Shown here piece after piece: positions 1-8,036 of a stretch of 64,000 nt of DNA (its first letter is position 1; each line of letters opens with the position of its first letter). The stretch is from Tritrichomonas foetus. Its lineage: Eukaryota; Parabasalia; Tritrichomonadida; Tritrichomonadidae. The stretch lies in the NCBI GenBank assembly GCA_001839685.1, contig MLAK01000647.1, positions 19,247 through 83,246 on the forward strand, written 5' to 3'. The position numbers and the translations under genes were made by a program. The notes under the pieces were generated by a model, which was not told the DNA's origin, did not search any database, and worked only from the letters and a program-made list of their open reading frames with translations.

Positions 1-2
1 AG

Positions 3-548
3 CCACCTTCTGAAAAAGAAGATTTACTTCTGGAAATGACAACTGATGTTCCATTTTATCATTTCATTGAAAGTTCACTTGAACGAAATAATTTGCAGAA
101 AACTACTGATTCTACACAATTTTTCTTTTTCTTAGCTTTACTTCTAGGTCATTCACAATGGCACGATGTGCAATATCATCCAGATAATGAAATTATGACA
201 CACAACCTTCATTTATTCCCTGTTGCTCTTGATGCATTTATTAATATGTTTAGAGTATTTTCGATTTCTGCTGATTCACAAATCATTGGAGATGGAATGC
301 AATTCTTTTTCAATGTTTTGCAACAGGTTATATTGAAGGTGAAAGATATGCCAAATGTCGATTCAATGACAATTAACAGTTTTGTCATCCTTGTTGATTT
401 GTTCCCACGAAATATTAAATCAATCGAATATGGAAGAACAGCTGCATCTTTCCCAAGTAATATTATTGCAGAAACCTATAGAATGATGGAAAAGAGAGTG
501 TCTGAAGGTAGGAAAAATATTCCAAGGAACCAGAAAAAGAAAAGATAA
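3..548 (+). CDS. Nap1/HEM-like protein, C-terminal part (SCAR/WAVE complex subunit?)
   Basis: The frame is open from the window edge through the first ATG at 36, so this is the 3' end of a larger gene cut by the window. About 180 residues are visible, all helical in character, ending in a basic tail (NQKKKR). The spacing of a Y-x-P, N-x-H, then A-L pattern followed by a hydrophobic block and a final FP segment resembles, from memory, the C-terminus of Nap1/HEM (NCKAP1). That protein is a scaffold of the actin-nucleating SCAR/WAVE complex. This is a weak, memory-based match; another helical scaffold is possible. No neighbour supports the role. Confidence 0.4.
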   Translation, partial: PPSEKEDLLLEMTTDVPFYHFIESSLERNNLQKTTDSTQFFFFLALLLGHSQWHDVQYHPDNEIMTHNLHLFPVALDAFINMFRVFSISADSQIIGDGMQFFFNVLQQVILKVKDMPNVDSMTINSFVILVDLFPRNIKSIEYGRTAASFPSNIIAETYRMMEKRVSEGRKNIPRNQKKKR

Positions 549-989
549 GTAAAATTTAATGACATTTTATTGCATAAATTTATGATTCATTATTTGAAAA
601 TTCATTTTTTTGATTATCTGTTATATTCATGAATAAGTATAAAATGGGAATTGATCCAGCAATTTATACAATAGGTAGCAGATCTGTTCGATCGACAGTT
701 TTCTTGAGGTGAAAATTGAAAGAGAATTTTTTGAGAGAGGTAAATTGAATAAACATATTTTGATAATCGGTCATATCATATAAATTTATTCAACGACCAA
801 AAGATCTGAACTCCAGGTACAATTATTTGTCTTTTTATGATATATAAATCGACATAAAAATTTCATGATTGATACTTTTTTCAATAATTTACGACAAATT
901 CTGTAATATTTGGTCGATAGTTTTGTTAGTATTATTTTATTGTTTGTAAATCTTATCTTATTGAATTCTCATATTTTAAAAAAAGGTAA

Positions 990-1235
990 TTGAATGATAC
1001 AAGACAATTTCCCCTTCAATTTGCTAAAAAATTTTCTGATCAACTTTTGAGAATTCAAGGAGATGTATACAAACCAAATAGTCTTAACGTACGAAATCAC
1101 TCAAATGATCCTTATCATCAGNATTACTTAATNCCATCANTCAAAAATCAAAANCNAAATAGCTAAAAGAATGACGAAAATTTCCCTTATCGCAAACTTC
1201 GCAAATGGTCGAATTCACAAATATTTCGAAAATGA
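990..1235 (+). pseudogene. Coding-like remnant with internal stop
   Basis: A + frame opens after a TAA at 987 and reads as plausible protein (for example FPLQFAKKFSDQLLRIQGD and, later, NFPYRKLRKW). It is broken by TAA at 1164-1166 and ends at TGA 1233. There is no in-frame ATG at its left end. The five N bases lie inside it, which could mean a collapsed multi-copy sequence. The family is not recognised. Confidence 0.3.
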
Positions 1236-1562
1236 TTCTGAAGAAGCTATTGTTTCAGTTTTCGGGTGAACAGCTTTCAGTCAATTGTTAAATCTATTTT
1301 TTATAGTTGTGAGCCATATTTATTCATAGTTTTGAAATTTTGCAACAATTAAACCAAAAAAAGAGCGATTTTGGAGAAAGCCTAAAAAAAAATTGTGAGA
1401 AGCTTTTTTTCCAAGAATCACAAAGATTATAATACTGCTTCCCATAATTCTATTTACACTTCTTCTATCGATTTTTAATTAAAAATCGCGAAAATTTTGA
1501 TAGTTTTAACTCAGTGATGTTGAATTAATTCAATTTCCATTTGACAAATATGAATGTATTGA

Positions 1563-1778
1563 AATCTTTTCTGTCATAAAATTTTAGTATATGAAGAAAA
1601 TAGACTGGCAGTCCTCAACAGCACATTCTCAAGCAGGGATACAGATACAACGATTGAAAGACCAAATCAAGAAAAATGGAATCCAATATGTTTTTTTCCA
1701 GACTCGATGCCAAGTGAATTTTCTGATGACTCGCCATTTAGATGGCAAAACATTCGTAATCTTCTCATTGATGCCTAA
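1563..1778 (+). pseudogene. Coding-like remnant, C-terminal fragment
   Basis: This frame has no ATG but reads as 71 codons of balanced, Ser/Asp-rich protein (for example STFSSRDTDTTIERP and SPFRWQNIRNLLIDA) before TAA at 1776. The composition looks more protein-like than the ATG-initiated 86-codon frame that overlaps it. Probably the eroded 3' end of a gene; family not recognised. Confidence 0.3.
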
Positions 1779-2139
1779 ATTTTTTTTATTTATATCAAAA
1801 TTATTAATATTTTTTTTATACTTCATTTTTGTATTTTGGAAAACATTATAATTTTCGATGGAGGGTCATATGATAATAAAAAGCACGATTTATGATAAGA
1901 AATAATCAAGATATTAATGCTATAAAATCACTTTTTATCTCAATAATTCTCAGAAATTTCTGTGGGGTTTATTTTTTTCTCACAATTTTTTTTTGGATTT
2001 GGTTTTCTCTGTATCTTGATTTTTAAATTATAATATTTATATATTATTAATAGGATTACAATTAAATAATATTTAGATGACAATAATATCAACAATTATT
2101 CATTTAGATCTCTCAATAGTCTTCTACATCTAGAGCTAG

Positions 2140-2253
2140 TTAGTTTGTATACATCTATTCAAGGCTACATTGAACAATAAAGCAATAGATGAAATTACAA
2201 GCAAATATGACTCTTCAGATCGAAATATTCTATATGAGATTTTCGGTCAATAG
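2140..2253 (+). pseudogene. Coding-like remnant
   Basis: 37 codons read as protein-like sequence (NNKAIDEITSKYDSSDRNIL) between an upstream stop and TAG 2251. It lies in the same eroded interval as the two remnants upstream and could be part of the same dead gene. Weak evidence, based on composition only. Confidence 0.2.
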
Positions 2254-2780
2254 GTTTAAAAAAATTTGTGGAAAGCTTTCTGTTTTTCAGAATATTTCAA
2301 AAGCAATGTCAGTTACTCAGAAAATTAACAGATTATATGACCAATCCTTTGAAACAAAAAGTTGTTTGAATTCATTTTTTTCCCACCAAAATCTTACTAG
2401 CATTGAAAACTTCAGAAATAGAGATTTTACAGAATAATTTCAATGAAAATATTTCTAAATCGATTGGCCATTTTTTCAACATTTTTGAAATAAACTCTGA
2501 TTATTTCATATCACAGCAAATTGTTGTCTTTTGAATAATATATATATCTTTCTTCTAATCTTCTTTGATTTTGGAGATAAATTTCTCATTATTCGGTCTT
2601 ACTTTTTTGAGTTTTTTTTCAAATCTCATTGATACTGTTTGAAATTTTCACATTCAAATTATTTGTAATTTTTCTTATCATCATTCAAAAAGATTTTTGC
2701 TTGATTCTTTCAAAAATCACATCATCGTTAATTCAAAAAGTTTTCTATATTTTCTTTATTGAAAAGCTTAAAAATTATTC

Positions 2781-3683
2781 ATGTACGTCGAATCGTATCC
2801 CCCAACTCTGCAACGCCGAACTGTTCCATTTCCCACAGACCCCTGCCTATACAAGCTTCCACCAACAGATCAGGCAGAGTATCTCCATCTAATGTCAATC
2901 TTCGCTTATTCAGATGATCGCAACAAGCGTAACATGGGTATGTCAACATTTATCAAGCACTTATCCATGATACACGCCTTTGTCTGTCGCGGAGACGCCT
3001 TCGACTCGCTTCGTGGTTTAATCTGTGGAATCGAATTCGGCCTCAACACATTTTTAATCAATACTGGTCGACTCAAAAAGCTAATGTATCGCTCAAAAAG
3101 TTGTATGAACGGATGTTTCCAAAAGCTCGGATATAACGTTTGCCGACCAGCTCACGATATTTCTACTCTCTTTGCCCAAATCATTCCTGGATATGCCTCT
3201 CACATGCTAACAGCCAGACAGTGGTGTGTCAGGCGTGCTTCAGAAAACTCGCAATTATGTTTCATTCCAAATATTAAAGTTGAAATCGCCAGCACAGTCC
3301 AATCACCACCGGAATCACCATCAGCTTCACCATCGATATCACAAGAGAATCAATATGTTTCTGTTCCAACAATTAATCCAATTCCAATAAATATTCCAAT
3401 GGCTCCTAGCTTCGCACCAGTTAATCATACTGTAAGTGCACTTGTTCCACCACGGCATACACCAAAATTAGAAAACACGAATACCAATAAATTCGAGCAG
3501 CTCTCGAATTGCGCGCCAGTTTCATCACCACTCTCAGTGGCTGATGAAGAAGCGCCGGTTGTTGTAAAGAAGGAAGTCAAACCTCAGTTTATGTTTGACA
3601 TTTCCACCCTCCTCAACCATCAGGCACCTAGTCAAGACATCCATAGGATGTTCTTTGCTCCGTTGTCACCAGTACGTTGTTAA
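2781..3683 (+). CDS. Initiator-binding-domain protein (IBP39-like transcription factor)
   Basis: 300 residues. Residues about 15-130 match the trichomonad initiator-binding domain as I remember it from IBP39: a helical block, then RGDAFDSLRGLICGIEFG, then a basic helix KKLMYRSKSCMNGCFQKLGY that fits the DNA-recognition helix (the K-S-x-x-N-G-x-x-Q-x-x-G-Y pattern). In Trichomonas vaginalis IBP39 binds the TCA+1 initiator of protein-coding genes and contacts RNA polymerase II. Residues about 165-260 are Pro/Ser/Thr-rich and look disordered; a short conserved-looking tail follows. The ATG directly follows TTC, so a TCATG initiator overlaps the start. The stop overlaps TAAA. It could regulate a gene subset rather than be the general factor, since the family has many members. 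Confidence 0.75.
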   Translation: MYVESYPPTLQRRTVPFPTDPCLYKLPPTDQAEYLHLMSIFAYSDDRNKRNMGMSTFIKHLSMIHAFVCRGDAFDSLRGLICGIEFGLNTFLINTGRLKKLMYRSKSCMNGCFQKLGYNVCRPAHDISTLFAQIIPGYASHMLTARQWCVRRASENSQLCFIPNIKVEIASTVQSPPESPSASPSISQENQYVSVPTINPIPINIPMAPSFAPVNHTVSALVPPRHTPKLENTNTNKFEQLSNCAPVSSPLSVADEEAPVVVKKEVKPQFMFDISTLLNHQAPSQDIHRMFFAPLSPVRC

Positions 3684-3773
3684 ATAATAATAAAAACGAT
3701 GAATTATTAGCAAATTATCAACATCTCTTTAATTTTTGTGTCTTTTGTTCTTTCTTTCCGACATTTATTAGAG

Positions 3774-3826
3774 TGACTCATTTCTACATTTTTGACTCAC
3801 TTCCACCTTTTTGACTCATTTTATTC
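3774..3826. repeat. Short 19-bp tandem repeat, about 2.5 copies
   Basis: The unit TGACTCAYTTCYACMTTTT starts at 3774, 3793 and 3812. It lies about 90 bp past the stop of the initiator-binding-domain gene. No function is evident. Confidence 0.5.
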
Positions 3827-3913
3827 TCATTATTCATTAACTAATTATTTAATTATGAAGAATCACAATCAAAAAAAAACATTATCATTTATTATAGAAA
3901 TTGGTGTCATACC

Positions 3914-4726
3914 TTATTGGTTTAAAAATGGCTCAATTGCAGCCCACACAGCTGGGAAGTTATCAATAAAGCAGACATGGCCAGCATTAGGAATCACACT
4001 CAAATTACATTTCCTTATCATCCGATAAGTCGCGAGGACTGTGTCAAGAGGGGCATTTCCATCGAGCTCACCACATATGAGCAATACTGGACACTTGATC
4101 GAGAAAAACAATTCTTTACTAACAGTCACCTTATTCCAGAAATCGCTGTAAGTCTTCCAGAATTCACGGAGTCTGTCTGGTTTAGGCATGAGTGACAGTT
4201 GCTGATTTATGTAGTCAGGATCCTGTCGATAGAATTCGTCGTAATTCATCATCACTTTTCTCAGGCCAGGAATTAATTCACCAGCACCGATAGCAATTAA
4301 CCTTTCGACTCGATCAGGATACATTGACGCCAATTTATATCCAGTGTAGGCCCCATCACTGAAGCCAAGAACGATCACAGATTCTTTTGTAAATTCTTCA
4401 ATTACTGCACAAACGTCAGTCGCCTTCATTTCGTAAGTGTATTCTTTTGTTCCAATTTCGGATTTTCCGTGGCCACGAGTGGAAATCAAACACACTTGAT
4501 ATTTCTCAATAAGCTTGTCAACGAAGCATCCCATTTCATAAGCACATCCAACACCTCCACCATGAAGAACAACGAATGGTTTTCCTTTTCCATAAACTTC
4601 GTAATAAATTTGGGCGTCTTCAACTTGAACATATTTTCCGACTTCAGCATTGTTTCCATATTGTGTGGTACTTGATTTACTATTAGGTGATTGCAAAAAG
4701 TAGCGGAGTGGCTTAGATTCTGCCAT
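3914..4726 (-). CDS. Alpha/beta hydrolase
   Basis: 270 residues, the usual length of a soluble alpha/beta hydrolase. The oxyanion segment HGGG is at 55-58, the nucleophile elbow GFSDG puts Ser at 123, the acid is Asp222 in GELDGNAP, and the catalytic His is 250 in NAGHVCF, so the triad is complete. There is no signal peptide or membrane segment, which suggests a cytosolic esterase or hydrolase; the substrate cannot be told. The compact architecture is of the kind common in bacteria, so lateral acquisition is possible but base composition is not strikingly different. The ATG at 4726 is the first in-frame start. Its 3' end faces the initiator-binding-domain gene. Confidence 0.8.
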   Translation of the reverse strand: MAESKPLRYFLQSPNSKSSTTQYGNNAEVGKYVQVEDAQIYYEVYGKGKPFVVLHGGGVGCAYEMGCFVDKLIEKYQVCLISTRGHGKSEIGTKEYTYEMKATDVCAVIEEFTKESVIVLGFSDGAYTGYKLASMYPDRVERLIAIGAGELIPGLRKVMMNYDEFYRQDPDYINQQLSLMPKPDRLREFWKTYSDFWNKVTVSKELFFSIKCPVLLICGELDGNAPLDTVLATYRMIRKCNLSVIPNAGHVCFIDNFPAVWAAIEPFLNQ

Positions 4727-5027
4727 TCAGGTAAAAAATGTGAACTAAAAAAGATCGAAATTTTTGATTGGAATTGATTCCGATTCAAATTTGATTGCAG
4801 AAAAATTTCTTTTCAAAAAAAATTGCATCCACTTCACCATTCTCAGAATCCTATAGTAATTTTTTCTCAGGTGTTGATCCTGAAGATACTATCTTTTTAA
4901 CTTCCATGTATTAATTTGTCATTTTTAAAAACAAAATCTGCAAAATATATTACAATATTATTATGAATTAAAAATTTGATGGTCAAAATTGGTCTAGTCA
5001 TGTTTACTTATTACATGTATCATATAT

Positions 5028-7997
5028 TTATTCGATTGTTTCATCATCGAAGATTGGGTGTGACATTTCCCTTGACAATTCATTATTTTCTTCTTCAAGG
5101 TCTCCATCATCTTCTGGAATTGCATCTACCTCTTTAAACAATTTTGCTATGGTTTTCATACTTTCTGTTATTGGTTTTGAAGATAACTTTTTATTTGATC
5201 GATATGAAGATTGAGTAGCAAGCACACTTTTTGCATCAATGGAATCAGGGAGGTAAAATGAAGCCAGTTTTCTTTCTATCATAGATCCTTGTTCGCATAA
5301 TTCACCTGATAGATCTTTGGCTTGTTCATTTAAAAGGATTCGTCCAACATTAGAATTTTCTGCAAAAAGAATAGCATCATCTATTATGCTTCCTGCAACA
5401 TCAAATGATGTATTTTGAATTCCATTTAACCCACAAATCAAAGGTCCACCTGTAGCAATTCCTATTTGTATTGCAAAATCACATCCCCAGCTTTTATTAT
5501 AGTCTGAATGACCATCAAAATTAGTATTTTCATAATTGTTGTCTAAATGAACATGCTGATCAACAATATCACTGATCATTTGTTTTGCATAACTAATTGC
5601 AGCTTTGGTGTGCATACTTGGTTCATCATTTTTATTAAATAACCCACCGATTGCAATAAACATATCTGAGAATTGTCTATATTTCATTACTGGTGGGAAT
5701 TGAAGACATCCTAATTCAAAATGTTGAAAGAGCTTGAATATTTTGGACAAATAAACTTCATGTCCAAATTTCTTAATGTTATCAAAAAACCCATATGTTT
5801 GAATGACAATAGCTGTTGCTGATTTGGAGACAAATGAAAAATCTTTTCGATCCCCTCTAATAAATCCTTGAACATCGCTAGGAACTAATTGATTTAATAA
5901 ACGATGGACATCATCTTTAGCTTCTTTTATTTTGGCTTGAACCTCAGAATCATTACTGGTTTCATGTAAATATACAATAAAGTTAGAATTTGTACCGGTA
6001 TACACTGAAACTGGATACAATTTTGCTTCACACCGTAAAATTGAATCATCAGCACAACGGCAATTCACGATAAAGCTGGCAGAAGATTTTACATTGCTCC
6101 CATTAATATCTTCTGTATTGGTAATTTGTCCAGCTTCTTTGAAATATGAATATAATTTAATTGATCCAGCTGCCTCCTCAGTAATCTCTTCATTTTGTTC
6201 CGAATTTTCAATTTTCCCAATTATGCAATCTAATTTTTGACCAATAATCTGCCCTTCTTTAAACCCAAAAAGTAATTTTGCCTTTTCATTCATCATTTCT
6301 ATTGTTTCATCACTTGCAACATCAAGTACTGCAGTTGGTAATGTCTCAAATATAATTTGACTTGCTGATTTTATTTCTTTCGAATTTTGTTTTGGTCCTG
6401 ATAAAAATGTTTTAAGAGACTCACATCCAGCAATTGCTGGTGGTGGAATTCTTCGAATTAGGATTAATCCGGCTTTTATCATTGTTTTAAATCTCTGTAT
6501 ATTTAAAAATGTAGTAATGCTCAAAGCAACAATTCCAACTAAGCATAACATAATCATCATTACATTAATAATAATTTGGTTACTAATTCCTGCTCTCATA
6601 TGAACACGAATGAGCATTCTTGATTGATATAATCTGTCTGCAAGTTCACAAACTGATATATGGAAAATGTTAATATAATCTTCACTATTAAATGAAAACT
6701 TTTCATCAATGGCTCCAATTGATATCATAAAATAGTTTAAGAGTTGATCAAGCCCAAGGCAATGATAATAATCGTGTTTGGTTTGAGTAATATCTGGAGC
6801 AACACACTGATCTGATAAATGAAGATGATCCAAATCCTTATATTTCCCTTTAATTCCTCCTTCTCCTCCGTAAAAACTGATATGTAAATCGGATAATTCT
6901 GCAGCGTATTGTTTTCCAATATTGAGACTTGTAGAAAAATTTGTGAATGAAGGTGGTGAGTCTTTAAACACTAGAGCTTCACTAATTTGTCCTAATGCTG
7001 AGTATACAATTGATAATCTTTTATTTCCAGATATTGACCAATCAACAAATTTAACTGTACTTTTATTGAAACTCATAGATGTAATAAATATTACCAAAAT
7101 AGCTATGAAAGTAAAACTAGAAAATAGGATATCAAGCAAAGCAAATAATATATTTTTCTCTGCAAAATTGTTCAATGAATGATTTGTAACTATTTCTTCA
7201 TCCCCTCCTTCTGAGTTTAAAAGAATTAAGTTTGAACCTTTTCGAGATTCAATAACATCAAGCTCCTTTAGGGCATTAAACAACCTTTTTGCCTCATAAT
7301 AGTAATAAAATAATGAAAAATGGAAAAGAGGAATTATGATAAGGAGATCAATAAAAACATAAACGATCATCATTATAACAAAGAGACTGTTATTCGCATC
7401 AAGTTCTTGTAATAATGATAACCGAGTATCTGCAATTCCATGATCAATTGAGTCTAGGATTGATCTCAATGTTCCATCAATTTGACAAAAAAACTGTGAT
7501 GACCCAAAAGTTGTATAATCAATATCAGTAAACGCAAGATTGTAATACGTTAACAAAATGATAGCGATTGCATTTTTAAGAGAAATATTTTCTTCGAGTT
7601 CAATTTTTCCTTGATCAGAACAAATATTTCTATTGGTATTTCTTTCGATAAATATTGTTGCTTCATGTGACGAATTTTCACTTTCAGCCATAAAGTGACT
7701 AAATGAAACGATTAAAGCCTTATAATTGTCTATTATAGTACTCATTGTTAATACCACTTGCCCCCTTCCAAGTTCAGGACGAAGTGAGCTTTCTTCATTT
7801 CTTGATTCTTCAGATAAAGTATCACGATATAATTCGTCAGAATAGTATATTCCAATTTGATATGCCCATTCAGCAAACAAAGACACTTTTCCTAAGGCAA
7901 TATTATTACTTAAAATCGTACATGTTTGAATTCTATCAAAATATTCAAGAGCATTATTAAAGACTGGTAAAACTAAGACAAGTAAAATCACAGCCAT
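5028..7997 (-). CDS. PAS/cyclase-like membrane receptor, C-terminal two-thirds (after in-frame TGA)
   Basis: 989 residues from this ATG. There is a membrane segment at the very start, a loop domain, two membrane segments (about 205-235 and 280-305), a second outside domain, a membrane segment near 480-500, a PAS-like domain about 545-690, then a class III nucleotide-cyclase-like domain about 715-905. In the cyclase domain the second metal Asp seems present (D778 in QFSDMFIAIGG). The first is replaced (Q733 in IQTYGF), and the Asn/Arg pair near the end (usually VN.ASR) reads IDDAIL, so catalysis is doubtful. The frame continues without shift into the upstream reading frame (8040-10019), separated only by TGA 8037-8039. 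I read the two as one gene split by a nonsense codon. Alternatively this part is made on its own from the ATG at 7997. The stop overlaps TAAA. Confidence 0.75.
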   Translation of the reverse strand: MAVILLVLVLPVFNNALEYFDRIQTCTILSNNIALGKVSLFAEWAYQIGIYYSDELYRDTLSEESRNEESSLRPELGRGQVVLTMSTIIDNYKALIVSFSHFMAESENSSHEATIFIERNTNRNICSDQGKIELEENISLKNAIAIILLTYYNLAFTDIDYTTFGSSQFFCQIDGTLRSILDSIDHGIADTRLSLLQELDANNSLFVIMMIVYVFIDLLIIIPLFHFSLFYYYYEAKRLFNALKELDVIESRKGSNLILLNSEGGDEEIVTNHSLNNFAEKNILFALLDILFSSFTFIAILVIFITSMSFNKSTVKFVDWSISGNKRLSIVYSALGQISEALVFKDSPPSFTNFSTSLNIGKQYAAELSDLHISFYGGEGGIKGKYKDLDHLHLSDQCVAPDITQTKHDYYHCLGLDQLLNYFMISIGAIDEKFSFNSEDYINIFHISVCELADRLYQSRMLIRVHMRAGISNQIIINVMMIMLCLVGIVALSITTFLNIQRFKTMIKAGLILIRRIPPPAIAGCESLKTFLSGPKQNSKEIKSASQIIFETLPTAVLDVASDETIEMMNEKAKLLFGFKEGQIIGQKLDCIIGKIENSEQNEEITEEAAGSIKLYSYFKEAGQITNTEDINGSNVKSSASFIVNCRCADDSILRCEAKLYPVSVYTGTNSNFIVYLHETSNDSEVQAKIKEAKDDVHRLLNQLVPSDVQGFIRGDRKDFSFVSKSATAIVIQTYGFFDNIKKFGHEVYLSKIFKLFQHFELGCLQFPPVMKYRQFSDMFIAIGGLFNKNDEPSMHTKAAISYAKQMISDIVDQHVHLDNNYENTNFDGHSDYNKSWGCDFAIQIGIATGGPLICGLNGIQNTSFDVAGSIIDDAILFAENSNVGRILLNEQAKDLSGELCEQGSMIERKLASFYLPDSIDAKSVLATQSSYRSNKKLSSKPITESMKTIAKLFKEVDAIPEDDGDLEEENNELSREMSHPIFDDETIE

Positions 7998-8036
7998 TGC
8001 AGTAAAAATTGCCCATCCAAGTAATTGAAATAGTAT

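Larger units (their letters stand above)
549..2780. other. Gene-poor 2.2-kb interval with N bases and decayed coding pieces
   Basis: No intact gene is visible. Five undetermined bases (1122, 1133, 1140, 1154, 1156) fall in 35 bp, and three separate stretches on the + strand read like coding sequence but lack a start or carry stops (listed separately). The rest is AT-rich with T and A runs. Taken together it looks like an eroded gene or repeat copy. Confidence 0.5.

Noticed and set aside
1591..1851. 86-codon ATG frame
   Set aside because: The overlapping frame without ATG (1563-1778) has far more protein-like composition; the ATG frame ends in a Phe/Leu/Ile run from poly-T.
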